A stretch of 64,000 bases of DNA, from contig CAZPMT010000004.1 in assembly GCA_964587655.1 (NCBI GenBank), positions 1-64,000 of the forward strand. The letters run 5' to 3'. Each line of letters opens with the position of its first letter. Within the stretch, counting starts at the first letter, position 1. The notes beneath the pieces are model-generated. The model was not told the DNA's origin. It was given only the letters and a program-made list of their open reading frames with translations, and made no database searches. This document shows positions 40,009-49,114 of the stretch, in pieces. The stretch is from CAZPMT01 sp964587655 (GTDB taxonomy: Bacteria; Hydrogenedentota; Hydrogenedentia; Hydrogenedentales; SLHB01). A program made the translations under genes and the position numbers.

Positions 40009-41697
40009 TCACCGTTTGATTATCACGTAGTCGCCCATCACAAGCGCGTCCATGCCGGTGCTGTAGAAACAACGGACCGCGTCGGCGGGCGAATTCACGA
40101 TCGGCTCGCCCATCACGTTGAACGACGTGTTCAGGACCATCGGCACGCCGCGCAGCCGCTCGAAGGCTTGGATAAGACGGTAATACCGCGGGTAGACGTT
40201 CTTTGACACCGTCTGCACCCGAGCCGTTCCGTTCACGTGCGTGATCGCAGGCACTTTGCTTTGCTGATGCCGCTCCACCGGATACACGAACAACATGAAA
40301 GGCGACCGCTTGCATCCCGCAAAAAACTCGCCCGCGCGTTCCTCGAGACAGCTCGGCGCAAAGGGCCGGAACTCCTCGCGGTGCTTGACGTATTTGTTCA
40401 ACAAGTCCCGCACGTCGGGCCGCGTGGGATCGGCGAGGATGCTGCGCGCGCCCAATGCCCGCGGCCCAAACTCCGCCCGGCCTTGAAACCATCCCACGAT
40501 CATGCCGTCCGCGATCAGCCGCGCGGCATGTTCCTCGAGATCGCCGGGCACAACGTACGGAAGTTTCGCCCCATCGAGAAACGCCCTGATCTGATCGTTC
40601 GAGTGCTCGGGACCCAGCCGCGCGTCATCCATCACAAATGATCGCGGCGAACCGGTCAGACGGTGGTGCAACTGAAATGCCGCGCCGATCGCGATGCCGT
40701 CGTCGCCGGCGGCTGGTTGGACATAGATTGACTCGAACGGCCCTTCACGCAACAATCTTCCATTCATCGAGCAATTCAAGGCGACGCCGCCCGCCATGCA
40801 GAGATGCCTGAGTCCCGTTTCCTTGTGAAGGCGGCGCGCGAGGCCCAACACGATCTCCTCGATAAGAAGCTGCGCCGACGCGGCGATGTTGCGATGGCGC
40901 TCCTCGATCGGTTCCCCCTTTCGGCGCGGCGGACCAAACCGATCCGTGAACTTCTTCGAGAAATAACCGAGCCTCGAGCCGGGCAGATAGTGCGCGACTA
41001 ACCAGGAGAGATCCACGTCGTACCAACCGTCGGACCGGGCGCGGATGATCTTCCGGAAATCTTCGTAGTATTCCGGCTCGCCGTACGGGGCTAGTCCCAT
41101 AACCTTGTACTCGTCGCTGGCGCGGATGAAGCCGAGGTAGTCGGTGATCGCTGAGTAGAACACGCCGAGCGAATGCGGATAATTCCGGCGCTCGAGGCGC
41201 CGGATCGCCGTTCCCTTTCCGACGCCCATCCACGTCGCCGTGAACTCGCCCACGTAATCGATGGACAGCAACGCCGCTTCATCGAAAGGCGACACAAGAA
41301 ACGCGCTGGCCGCGTGTGCGGGGTGATGGTCCATGAAATGGAGCCGCGCCTTTTTCCCGCGCAGACCGCGCATGCCGTGCATATAGAGCGCGTTGTGAGC
41401 GATTTCGTACGCGATGTATCCGGCGGAGTAAACGGGACTCCGGAACGCTTGGAGCATGCGGTAGGGAATGCGCCGTCCGAGTCGCACGAACGGGCGCATG
41501 TAGCAGCCAATGTGATCGACCTCGTCCAGCGTCAGGCCGGCGGCGTCGAGACAGTACTGCACGGCACGGCGCGGCACGCCGCCCTCGTGCTTGACCCGCG
41601 AGAGGCGCTCCTCGGCCACGCCCGCCACCAATGTCCCGTCACAGACCAGCGCCGCCGCCGAATCGTGCGAGTACCCGCCTATGCCAAGGATATTCAT
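40009..41697 (-). CDS. Carbamoyltransferase (NodU/CmcH family)
   Basis: A 562-residue enzyme with the N-terminal TsaD-like fold (GYSHDSAAALVCDGTLVAGV, DHHPAHAASAFL) that makes carbamoyladenylate, and the C-terminal YrdC-related-type block GWFQGRAEFGPRALGARSIL. Members transfer a carbamoyl group from carbamoyl phosphate to sugar hydroxyls of Nod factors, antibiotics or surface glycans. As first gene of the minus-strand operon with two glycosyltransferases, it probably carbamoylates a surface glycan. Typical full length. Confidence 0.93.
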   Translation of the reverse strand: MNILGIGGYSHDSAAALVCDGTLVAGVAEERLSRVKHEGGVPRRAVQYCLDAAGLTLDEVDHIGCYMRPFVRLGRRIPYRMLQAFRSPVYSAGYIAYEIAHNALYMHGMRGLRGKKARLHFMDHHPAHAASAFLVSPFDEAALLSIDYVGEFTATWMGVGKGTAIRRLERRNYPHSLGVFYSAITDYLGFIRASDEYKVMGLAPYGEPEYYEDFRKIIRARSDGWYDVDLSWLVAHYLPGSRLGYFSKKFTDRFGPPRRKGEPIEERHRNIAASAQLLIEEIVLGLARRLHKETGLRHLCMAGGVALNCSMNGRLLREGPFESIYVQPAAGDDGIAIGAAFQLHHRLTGSPRSFVMDDARLGPEHSNDQIRAFLDGAKLPYVVPGDLEEHAARLIADGMIVGWFQGRAEFGPRALGARSILADPTRPDVRDLLNKYVKHREEFRPFAPSCLEERAGEFFAGCKRSPFMLFVYPVERHQQSKVPAITHVNGTARVQTVSKNVYPRYYRLIQAFERLRGVPMVLNTSFNVMGEPIVNSPADAVRCFYSTGMDALVMGDYVIIKR

Positions 41698-41904
41698 CCT
41701 GTTCCGCGCCCTCTCTGCAAACGTGAGGCATTATACAAACGCCTCCGCACTAAAACGAGGGACGACTGCGACACCGGTCTCGATCTGGACGGGAATTCAC
41801 TTCCGGCTCCTGTGCACGACAAGAATCGGTAGTAACCGAATTGACCTGCTCCCAAGGAAACGTTACGCTTTGCGCGTCCACGGAAAAGAGGAGCTGAGTG
41901 TCTA
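41698..41904. promoter_or_regulatory. Divergent promoter region, carbamoyltransferase and UroD-family gene
   Basis: A 207-bp divergent gap. The plus side ends in GAGGAG-type SD (GAAAAGAGGAGC) for the UroD-family gene. Promoters of both genes must lie here, but no clear consensus pair stands out. Confidence 0.35.
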
Positions 41905-42975
41905 ATGGCGACGATGACTTCACACGAGCGGTTTAAGCGGATGTACGAGCATCGGGAAGCGGATCGCATCCCGATCATCGATGGGCCATGGGGAGCGACG
42001 ATCGAGCGGTGGCATCGCGAGGGCATGCCGGAAGGGGTCGATTTCGTTGATTTCTTCGGGCTAGATCGGGCGGCGCACATCGGCGTCGACATAAGTCCGC
42101 GGTATGAGTCGAAAGTGATCGAGGAGACCGAGGCGTACACGATTTCTACCACGTCGTACGGCGTGACGCTGAGGAACTGGAAGCATGCGGCCTCGACGCC
42201 GGAGTTCATCGACTTCACGATCAAGGATCGGGATTCGTGGGCGAAGGCCAAGGAGCGGATGACGCCCTCGCGCGACCGCGTCAACTGGGAACATCTCAAA
42301 GCGAACTACCGGAAGTGGCGGGACCGCGGCGATTGGATCGTCGGGGGGCTGTGGTTCGGATTCGACGTGACGCATTCCTGGACCGTGGGTACTGAACGCG
42401 TCCTGATGGCCTTGTTGACGGATCCCGAGTGGTGCATCGACATCTTCAACCATTTTCTGGAGGTCAACCTCGCGCTGCTTGACATGGTCTGGTCCGAGGG
42501 ATACGAATTCGACTGCGTGTCGTGGTGCGACGACATGGGCTTCAAGAACAACCAGTTCTTCTCGGTCGAGACGTATCGTGCCCTGCTCAAGCCGGCCCAG
42601 AAACGCGCCGTCGATTGGGCTCACACCAAAGGGATCAAAGCCCATCTCCATTCATGCGGCGACGTCCGCCCCTTTATCCCCGAACTCATCGAGATCGGGG
42701 TCGACGCCCTGAATCCCCTCGAAGTCAAAGCAGGGATGGATCCCGTCGAACTCAAACGGAAGTACGGAAAGGATCTTGTACTCCACGGCGGCATCAACGC
42801 GGTCCTGTGGGACGACTTCGACGCCATCACGGAGGAGATGCGCCGCGTGGTGCCCGTCTTGAAGGAAGGCGGCGGCTACATTTTCTCGTCCGACCACTCA
42901 GTCCCTTCGAGCGTCAGCCTCGAGAACTTCCGACACATCACCACCCTCGCGAAGGAGCTGGGATCATACGAATGA
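41905..42975 (+). CDS. Uroporphyrinogen decarboxylase-family protein (MtaA/CmuA-like)
   Basis: A 356-residue TIM-barrel protein of the UroD superfamily: ERFKRMYEHREADRIPIIDG opens it, then WCDDMGFKNNQFFSVETYRA, AHTKGIKAHLHSCGDVRPFI and LVLHGGINAVLWDDFDAITE. HSCGD resembles the zinc-binding H-x-C site of methyltransferase-type members, so it may move methyl groups or act on demethylation of an organic compound rather than make haem. It stands alone with no corrinoid protein adjacent. Confidence 0.85.
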   Translation: MATMTSHERFKRMYEHREADRIPIIDGPWGATIERWHREGMPEGVDFVDFFGLDRAAHIGVDISPRYESKVIEETEAYTISTTSYGVTLRNWKHAASTPEFIDFTIKDRDSWAKAKERMTPSRDRVNWEHLKANYRKWRDRGDWIVGGLWFGFDVTHSWTVGTERVLMALLTDPEWCIDIFNHFLEVNLALLDMVWSEGYEFDCVSWCDDMGFKNNQFFSVETYRALLKPAQKRAVDWAHTKGIKAHLHSCGDVRPFIPELIEIGVDALNPLEVKAGMDPVELKRKYGKDLVLHGGINAVLWDDFDAITEEMRRVVPVLKEGGGYIFSSDHSVPSSVSLENFRHITTLAKELGSYE

Positions 42976-42988
42976 CGCGCCCCGCGTG

Positions 42989-43327
42989 TCATCCGCCGTT
43001 CTTTTCCGGCGGCTGGGAGGATTCCTCTTCATTCGCGAGGGCAAAGTAGACGTCTGAAACCAACTCCTTGCCGGCGAGGAGGTTGATGCGTTTCATGATG
43101 TCCCACTTGAAGTAGGCGTACTTATTCATCCAGACCGTGCTCTCGACTTCGATTGTCAGGATTCTGTCCTTGACGGAATGGGGCCGACCGTGGGCGCATA
43201 GCGACGGCCCGGCGATCTCGGGCCAGTGCTCCCAGATCTTCGCCTGCTTGAGCTGCGTGCCGAGTTGCGTTTTCTTAAGCAGCTTGGTGAGGATCTCGCC
43301 GACGCTTTGGGGCCTATTGCTTTTCAA
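42989..43327 (-). CDS. DUF721 / DciA-like protein
   Basis: A DUF721 protein of about 112 residues (TTG 43327; a GTG at 43363 is possible). SVGEILTKLLKKTQLGTQLK, EHWPEIAGPSLCAHGRPHSV and LTIEVESTVWMNKYAYFKWD are the family's conserved pattern. Members act with DnaB helicase loading at replication initiation. It overlaps the 3' end of recF, as in many genomes where dciA follows recF. Confidence 0.85.
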   Translation of the reverse strand: MKSNRPQSVGEILTKLLKKTQLGTQLKQAKIWEHWPEIAGPSLCAHGRPHSVKDRILTIEVESTVWMNKYAYFKWDIMKRINLLAGKELVSDVYFALANEEESSQPPEKNGG

Positions 43328-44387
43328 GGATGCCTCGCCGGATCTGATACACGGCGTCCTCACGCCGGATCAACGCGATCTGTTTCGTCAACGTCGCCGT
43401 CGTGATCAGGCATTGGACCTGCGCGTCGATCGTGTCGAACAGCAGCCGCGAGCGGCGCTCGTCGAGTTCCGACAACACCTCATCGAGCATCAATACAGGA
43501 TACTCTCCAGTCCGCTCCTTTACGAGCTCGAGTTCGGCCAGCCGCAAGCACACCGCCGCGGTTTTCTGTTGGCCCTGCGACCCGAAGTTGCGAGCGGCCT
43601 GGCCCGCGATCTCGATGAGGACGTCATCGCGATGCGGACCGCGCGTAGTTGTTCCGCGCCGTATATCGGACGGTCGCGTCTTCTTGAGGATGGCCCCAAG
43701 AGGTTCCGTCGATTGGACGTCTGGTTGATAACTCACCGCGAGCCGCTCGCCGTCGGCGATTCGTCCATACGCATGCGCCGCCCGCTTCGCAAGATCGCCG
43801 ACGAACGCCTCCCGCTCGCGCATCAAGACGTCTCCGTGCCGGGCCAACTGGGCATCCCAAGGATCGAGGAGTTCCGGGTCCGGGGCCTCGCCGCGCAAGA
43901 TCTCGTTTCTTTGTCGAAGCGCCTGCCGGTACTGCTGGAGCGCGTTCAGGTACGCCGGACTGATCTGCGACAACTCCATGTCGAGGAACCGGCGCCGATG
44001 CGCGCCCGTGCCCTTGACGAGAATGATGTCCTCGGGAGAAAACAGAACGGCGTTCAACTTGCCGAGGATGTCGCTGATGCGCGTTTGAAGGACCCCGTTG
44101 ACCTTGAAACGCTTGACGCCCTTCCACCAGTTGGCCTCGATGGCGATCTCGCGATCTCGTCGCGCCGCCTGCGCCCGAAGTTGGAAGCAGTTCTCGCCAT
44201 GCTTGACGAGTTCGGTCTCGATATTGGTTCGGTGGCTCCGCGCGGTGGCCGCGAACAGAATCGCCTCGAGAAGCGACGTCTTGCCCTGCGCGTTGTCTCC
44301 GCGGATCACGTTGACGCCCGGCGAAGGTTCGAAACAGATCTCCGCCAATGCCCGGAACCCGGTGGATGCGAACCGAATAAGATGCAT
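43314..44387 (-). CDS. recF: DNA replication and repair protein RecF
   Basis: A 357-residue RecF, which loads RecA at gaps with RecO and RecR. The Walker A is GDNAQGKTS, the ABC signature region contains RNFGSQGQQKTAAVCLRLAE, and the Walker B is YPVLMLDEVLSELD. LIRFASTGFRALAEICFEP is the usual opening. ATG 44387 is preferred; a longer frame has no SD. dnaA and dnaN, often next to recF, are not in the window. Confidence 0.95.
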   Translation of the reverse strand: MHLIRFASTGFRALAEICFEPSPGVNVIRGDNAQGKTSLLEAILFAATARSHRTNIETELVKHGENCFQLRAQAARRDREIAIEANWWKGVKRFKVNGVLQTRISDILGKLNAVLFSPEDIILVKGTGAHRRRFLDMELSQISPAYLNALQQYRQALRQRNEILRGEAPDPELLDPWDAQLARHGDVLMREREAFVGDLAKRAAHAYGRIADGERLAVSYQPDVQSTEPLGAILKKTRPSDIRRGTTTRGPHRDDVLIEIAGQAARNFGSQGQQKTAAVCLRLAELELVKERTGEYPVLMLDEVLSELDERRSRLLFDTIDAQVQCLITTATLTKQIALIRREDAVYQIRRGILEKQ

Positions 44388-44555
44388 GACGCTCGCGAGC
44401 TTTGGCCAATGGCTGATGTTTGACGGAGAGGCATTGTAGCATCCGCAGGGGCTGCCAAGGAAATGCGCACACACACTATGCAGCCGCGCGGATGTGCTTG
44501 CAAAGTGCTTCGCGACCGCCTATAGTCTTGCTTTGCATATACAAAGGAGGTTTTC

Positions 44556-45497
44556 GTGAAAAAGCAGTTTGTGACTATGCTGCAGGAAGGCGATGTCGTC
44601 AATGACTACTTCCTGGCGGCGCGCAAGGACCTGCGCGAACAAAGCAGCGGCGGCAAGTTCCTCGGGATGGTCTTCAAGGACCGGACGGGCGAGATCGGCG
44701 GAATACTGTGGAACAACGCTGTGGCGATCTCGCGGTTGTTCGACATAGGGGACGTGGTCAATGTTCGCGGTTCAGTGACGAGCTATCAGGACCGGCTGCA
44801 GATCCGGGTGGACCAGGTCCTGCCGCTCAAGGAGACGGAGTACAGCCGCGAGGATCTCCTGGTCGTGGCCGAGAATAGCGAGGAAAGCGTCGCGAAGCTC
44901 CGCGCCATCCTCGAGACGGTTAGGGATGAATCGTTGAGCCGGCTCGTCAAGCTGTTTCTCGATGACGAGGACTTCATGAAGCGTTTCTCGGAGGCCGCGG
45001 CCGGGAAGCGTTGGCATCATGCATATCGCGGAGGACTTGTCCGGCATTGTTATGAAGTGGCGAAGATTGCGCTTTGCATGTGCGAGCTGTTTCCTGACGT
45101 CGATCGCGATCTGCTGCTGGCGGGCGTTTTTCTGCACGATATCGGCAAGCTCGACGAGATGAGCCAGGACCTGCTAGTCGATTATACGACGGCGGGCAAA
45201 TTGCTGGGACATCTGGAAATCAGCGCCGAGATGGTCCGAAAGAAGATCGACGCCATCCCAGGTTTCCCGGATCCGCTTCGGATGCATCTGCTTCATTGCA
45301 TCCTGTCCCATCACGGCGAGCTTGTAAACGGGTCCCCGGTGGTCCCGAAGACACTCGAGGCCATTCTGCTCTATCATTGCGACAACCTTGACGCGCAGGC
45401 GGACGCAATCTCGCGCGTTATCAAGGAGTCCAGGGACAAGCGTCAGGAGTGGTCGGAGTACCTCCAGCTCATTGACCGCCAGATCTGGGCGAAATAG
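44556..45497 (+). CDS. 3'-5' exoribonuclease YhaM-like (OB fold plus HD domain)
   Basis: A 313-residue protein: an OB-fold nucleic-acid-binding domain (about 15-90, FLGMVFKDRTGEIGGILWNN, DVVNVRGSVTSYQDRLQIRV) followed by an HD phosphohydrolase domain (RWHHAYRGGLVRHCYEVAKI, GVFLHDIGKLDEMSQ). This order is that of YhaM/CBF1 exoribonucleases. GTG 44556 has a strong AAGGAGG SD. It is divergent from recF. Confidence 0.9.
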   Translation: MKKQFVTMLQEGDVVNDYFLAARKDLREQSSGGKFLGMVFKDRTGEIGGILWNNAVAISRLFDIGDVVNVRGSVTSYQDRLQIRVDQVLPLKETEYSREDLLVVAENSEESVAKLRAILETVRDESLSRLVKLFLDDEDFMKRFSEAAAGKRWHHAYRGGLVRHCYEVAKIALCMCELFPDVDRDLLLAGVFLHDIGKLDEMSQDLLVDYTTAGKLLGHLEISAEMVRKKIDAIPGFPDPLRMHLLHCILSHHGELVNGSPVVPKTLEAILLYHCDNLDAQADAISRVIKESRDKRQEWSEYLQLIDRQIWAK

Positions 45498-45613
45498 CAT
45501 CCAATCAGTACGGGTCTCCGTCAGACTTGCCGATTCATGTGTTTGCGTCGATATTGCGGAGTGTGCTTTGATCATACAGGCCTTTTCGCACGAAGTTGTT
45601 GGAGCAGTGTGAA

Positions 45614-46333
45614 GTGACTCTTATCCTGTTTGATGTCGACGGTACGTTGACGGCCACAAATGCGGTCGATGCGAAATGCTACGCGGCCGCGTTCGAGAAG
45701 ACGTTCGGGGTTCCACTGCCCACGACCGATTGGGACGTGTACGAGCATTGCACGGACTTCGCAATCGCGCAGGAAGTGCTTCAATCGGTGCGGGGAACGC
45801 CCGGGACGCCGGAGGAATTGCAGGCATACGAGCAGGCTTTTGTCGTCGAACTCGAGAAGGAGTTCGCGGCGAATCCGAGCGGCTTCCGCGAGATCCCCGG
45901 GGCCAAGGCCATCCTCGACGCCATCGAGGCCCGCGACGGCGTGCGGGCGGCCATCGCGACCGGCGGTATGCGTTCTTCGGCGTGTTATAAGCTGTCGCGA
46001 ATCGGCGTGGGCGCCGCCGCGCTCGCTGCGGGTTTTGCGAACGACGCAATGAGTCGCGAGGCCATTGTGGATTGCGCGATAGCTCGCGCGGACGGACACG
46101 GCCGCACGGCTGCACACGGATTGGACCTGGTATATGTGGGAGACGGTCCGTGGGACGTAAAGACGTCCGCGGCGATGAAAATGCGCTTCATCGGGATCAC
46201 GAAAGACGCCTCGATAGAACGGCTGCGCCTGCTGGGCGCGACTGTCTTCCTCGAAGACTACCGCGACCAAGAGGCGTTTTGGCGCGCGGTCAATGAGGCA
46301 TCGATACCAACAGCGGCTAATGAGGGCGCGTAG
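45614..46333 (+). CDS. HAD-superfamily hydrolase (phosphoglycolate phosphatase-like)
   Basis: A 239-residue HAD hydrolase. Motif I is FDVDGTLT with the nucleophile Asp, motif II lies in IATGGMRSS, and motif III/IV in YVGDGPWDVKTSAAMKMRFI. A helical cap domain (about 15-85) places it with phosphoglycolate-phosphatase-like enzymes; substrate unknown. GTG 45614 with GGAG 9 nt upstream is preferred to TTG 45596. Confidence 0.88.
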   Translation: MTLILFDVDGTLTATNAVDAKCYAAAFEKTFGVPLPTTDWDVYEHCTDFAIAQEVLQSVRGTPGTPEELQAYEQAFVVELEKEFAANPSGFREIPGAKAILDAIEARDGVRAAIATGGMRSSACYKLSRIGVGAAALAAGFANDAMSREAIVDCAIARADGHGRTAAHGLDLVYVGDGPWDVKTSAAMKMRFIGITKDASIERLRLLGATVFLEDYRDQEAFWRAVNEASIPTAANEGA

Positions 46334-46337
46334 GCAC

Positions 46338-46369
46338 GCCACAGTTTGTCGAACCACGACAGACTGTCA
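46338..46369. repeat. Intergenic CACAGTTTGTCG palindrome
   Basis: CGCCACAGTTTGTCG-AAC-CACGACAGACTGTC: a near-perfect inverted repeat of the family also seen inside genes at 32091-32115 and 59951-59981. It lies between the HAD stop and the lipoprotein SD. Confidence 0.65.
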
Positions 46370-46381
46370 AGGAAACAACGT

Positions 46382-47020
46382 ATGATGCGGATTCTGCAAT
46401 GTCTTGTGGTGATGGCGCTGATCATGGCGGCAAGCGGCTGCAATCCGGCGCCGCCGAAACGCGAAGGAGTCCCCACCGATTTCGCGGCAAGCGACGCGAG
46501 CGGGCCGCCGCTGGCCCCTAAGGCCATGGACGTCGGAGACGCGGAAGCGGCGTTGCATATCGAAGCGACGATCGGGGATAAATCGAGGGGACCCAGCGTC
46601 AAGGTGGATGAGACGAGGGACACGCTTTCTCGGTTGGTGATGACGACGGCGGACGTCGCGCCGCCGGCGCCGAAGGAACTCTGGGCATCCTTCAAATTGA
46701 CATCGAGCACGGCTTTCAAGGAAAGGCCGGTTGTGGTGCGGACGAAGGTGTTCCGTGACAATACGAAGATCGATGAGTTCTCCGTGGTGCTGGGGGCGGA
46801 TGCGACGAGCAAACCGTTTGTGCAAAGTCTGGACGTGTTGTCCGGGCTTCCCGCGGCGCCCGCGTCCTTGCTGGTGCACGCGCAGGCCGACGTGATCCTG
46901 ATGCCGGCGGGAACCGATCCGGCGACGGTCGATCCGAAGACGGCAGCCCCCGCCGCGGACACGACGGGTGCGGTGCTGAGCAACCCCTTGCGGATCAACT
47001 TCACGACAGCGGGGGGATAG
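46382..47020 (+). CDS. Predicted lipoprotein of unknown function
   Basis: A 212-residue protein with a lipoprotein signal (MMRILQCLVVMALIMAASGC; the lipobox cysteine is residue 21). The mature part is beta-rich with a Pro-rich start (NPAPPKREGVPTDFA) and LWASFKLTSSTAFKERPVVV in the middle. No known domain recognised. ATG 46382 has AAGGAA upstream. It ends 2 bases before the PIG-L gene, so the two are probably cotranscribed. Confidence 0.7.
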   Translation: MMRILQCLVVMALIMAASGCNPAPPKREGVPTDFAASDASGPPLAPKAMDVGDAEAALHIEATIGDKSRGPSVKVDETRDTLSRLVMTTADVAPPAPKELWASFKLTSSTAFKERPVVVRTKVFRDNTKIDEFSVVLGADATSKPFVQSLDVLSGLPAAPASLLVHAQADVILMPAGTDPATVDPKTAAPAADTTGAVLSNPLRINFTTAGG

Positions 47021-47022
47021 GA

Positions 47023-47844
47023 ATGAATATCGTTTGCATCGGTGCGCATCCGGATGACGCGGAAGTGTTCGCGGGCGGGACCTGCGTGAAATGGGCTCGG
47101 CAGGGGCACAGGGTCCTGTTTGTTTCCATGACCAATGGGGACGTGGGCCATCAGGAGATGGCGGGCGGCGCGCTGGCGAGACGCCGGGCGGCGGAGGCGC
47201 GGCTCTCGGCGGAACGCGGCGGCGTGATGGACCTGGTGCTGGACTATCACGACGGCGAGTTGGAGCCCACGCTGCCCGTGCGGAAGCGCGTGGTCGAGAT
47301 TATCCGTGAGTTCCGTGCTGACATCGTGTTGACGCATCGGCCCAATGACTACCATCCGGATCATCGGTACACGTCAATCGTGGTCCAGGACGCGGCCTTT
47401 ATGGTGACGGTTCCGAACTTCTGTCCGGCGGCCGAGGCCCTGACGCGCAATCCGTTGTTTCTGTATCTCATGGATTCGTTTACGAAACCGGCGCCTTTCC
47501 AGCCGCACATCGCCGTGGACGTGACGGACGTAATGGACGTGAAGTGGTCCATGCTCGACGCGATGGAATCGCAGGTATACGAATGGCTGCCGTGGCTGGA
47601 CGGAACACTGGAGAAGGTCCCAGCGGATCGGGCCGGGCGGCGGGAATGGCTCGAGAAAACGTGGGCGCCATTGTTTGCTGAGCCGACAAGGAAGGCGCGC
47701 GCCTTGCTCGAAAAATGGTACGGGAAGAAAACCGCGGCCAAGATCCGATATGCGGAGATCTTCGAGATCTGCGAGTATGGGAATCAGCCTTCGACGGAAG
47801 AGATAAGACGTTTGTTTCCGTTCTTTCCCGTGAAGCGGGTGTGA
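47023..47844 (+). CDS. PIG-L/LmbE family deacetylase
   Basis: A 273-residue enzyme. The zinc motif AHPDDAE and later HRPNDYHPDH (the third ligand region) are intact. GDVGHQEMAGGALARRRAAE is typical of the BshB/LmbE group that deacetylates GlcNAc-type conjugates. It is downstream of the lipoprotein gene (2-base gap) and upstream of a palindrome. It is the second PIG-L protein in the window and only distantly similar to the one at 36997-37719. Confidence 0.92.
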   Translation: MNIVCIGAHPDDAEVFAGGTCVKWARQGHRVLFVSMTNGDVGHQEMAGGALARRRAAEARLSAERGGVMDLVLDYHDGELEPTLPVRKRVVEIIREFRADIVLTHRPNDYHPDHRYTSIVVQDAAFMVTVPNFCPAAEALTRNPLFLYLMDSFTKPAPFQPHIAVDVTDVMDVKWSMLDAMESQVYEWLPWLDGTLEKVPADRAGRREWLEKTWAPLFAEPTRKARALLEKWYGKKTAAKIRYAEIFEICEYGNQPSTEEIRRLFPFFPVKRV

Positions 47845-47863
47845 TCTGGCCTCGTCCGCGCGG

Positions 47864-47892
47864 CTCGTTCCCAAGTTCAACCTGGGAACGAG
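47864..47892. terminator. CTCGTTCCCA hairpin, terminator or REP-like
   Basis: CTCGTTCCCA-x9-TGGGAACGAG, a 10-bp perfect stem about 20 bases after the PIG-L stop. The sequence resembles REP-type palindromes (GTTCCCA...TGGGAAC) found in many genomes. It has no U-run, so a REP role is as likely as termination. Confidence 0.55.
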
Positions 47893-47934
47893 GAGACTTT
47901 GGGCAGGAGCACGACAACATGGAGGGTTATTCGA

Positions 47935-48606
47935 ATGCGTTGCCTCTTGGGTCTTGTTTCTTTGATGGTGTTGTCGTTGGCCGCGTTCTGCCAGGAAGGG
48001 CCCGTCTCGACGATTGAGACGGAAGGGGTGGCCACCGTTGACGCAGTCCCGGGGTACGTCGAGTTTTCTCTGCACGCGCACTGTTCCGCGGCGACGCTGA
48101 CCGAAGCGACGGAGGCGGCGCTGAAATTCGAGCCCAACGTGCGGAAAGCCCTGCAGGCCGCCGAACTGACTCCCACGGAACTGGCGTTCACCGGCGTTGC
48201 CGTGCCGGATATGTCGTTAAAGGTAGCGCACATCTCCGCGCGCCTTCGGTATCGCGCGAGCACATACACTTCCGCCGAGGAAGGGCCGCGACTGTTCGCG
48301 TTGCTGTGCGACAAAGTGCTGAACCTCGCCGTCGGATTGTCATACGAGGTCGAAGGCCCCGTCCTGATCGTGGAAGACAAGGAAGCCATCGAAGACGCCG
48401 CGATCGCACGCGCCACCGAGAAGGCCTATACCCCCGCGAAGGCAGCCGCGCAGGTGATGAGCGGCCAGATCATCGCCGTAGACAAAGTCGTCGTTCAGAG
48501 TCTCGTTTGGAACAAAGCCCCCGGCGTCTACGCGACGCAGCCGGACCTCCAGAAGCTCACCTGCACCGCGACCGTCAAGGTCAGTTACGCTTTCAGCCCC
48601 GCATGA
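47935..48606 (+). CDS. SIMPL-domain (DUF541) exported protein
   Basis: A 223-residue exported protein. The signal peptide is RCLLGLVSLMVLSLAAFCQE, followed by the DUF541/SIMPL pattern VSTIETEGVATVDAVPGYVE and a C-terminal YAFSPA. Members are periplasmic and loosely linked to oxidative or envelope stress. ATG 47935 has GGAGGG about 8 nt upstream. No closer assignment possible. Confidence 0.85.
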   Translation: MRCLLGLVSLMVLSLAAFCQEGPVSTIETEGVATVDAVPGYVEFSLHAHCSAATLTEATEAALKFEPNVRKALQAAELTPTELAFTGVAVPDMSLKVAHISARLRYRASTYTSAEEGPRLFALLCDKVLNLAVGLSYEVEGPVLIVEDKEAIEDAAIARATEKAYTPAKAAAQVMSGQIIAVDKVVVQSLVWNKAPGVYATQPDLQKLTCTATVKVSYAFSPA

Positions 48607-48658
48607 GCAAGATCGCGGCCGGCTGCACTGAATGGTTACGAATGGCCCAGGCGCGGAC

Positions 48659-49108
48659 CTAGATCGAGTACATTGGGACGAATCGTTCCTGGTTCTGCCT
48701 TGCCTTGGCCGCCAAGTCTTCAAAAGAGGTCCCGTCGTAAACGGCAAGCGTCGCATCCTGCGCTCGACGCCACATCGGAAGAAAGACGCAGTCATCCCGC
48801 ATCGGACAAGTCTCCTGCGCTTCGCCGCCAAGGCACGTTATGGGGTACAACGGCCCCTCGACGGCCCGGAGCACATCGCCGACCGTCACAAGACTCGCCG
48901 GACGGGCCAGCAGATATCCGCCTTCCTTGCCGCGAACCGACTGCAGTATTCCGGATTGCTTCAGTTGGAGCAGGATGTTTTCGAGAAACCGGGGCGGTAT
49001 GCATTGGACCTCAGCGAGCACAGGAATGCTTATGGGGCCCTGGCCCTGTCGCTGGGCAAGCTCATACGTAGCGCGCAAAGCATAAACGGCCTTCTGCGAG
49101 AAACTCAT
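48659..49108 (-). CDS. Rrf2-family transcriptional regulator
   Basis: A 149-residue regulator with a winged helix-turn-helix (KAVYALRATYELAQRQGQGP, IPPRFLENILLQLKQSGILQ, SVRGKEGGYLLARPASLVTV). Three cysteines (ITCLGG, ETCPMRDDC) are spaced C-x8-C-x5-C, close to the Fe-S ligand pattern of IscR/NsrR/CymR-like members, so iron-sulphur or redox sensing is possible. ATG 49108 has GGAGG upstream. It lies 6 bases after the UDG gene on the same strand. Confidence 0.9.
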   Translation of the reverse strand: MSFSQKAVYALRATYELAQRQGQGPISIPVLAEVQCIPPRFLENILLQLKQSGILQSVRGKEGGYLLARPASLVTVGDVLRAVEGPLYPITCLGGEAQETCPMRDDCVFLPMWRRAQDATLAVYDGTSFEDLAAKARQNQERFVPMYSI

Positions 49109-49114
49109 CTTCAA

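Noticed and set aside
46258..47364. Long minus-strand frame opposite the lipoprotein and PIG-L genes
   Set aside because: Both plus-strand genes have clear signal or catalytic motifs and SD sequences; the minus frame has none.
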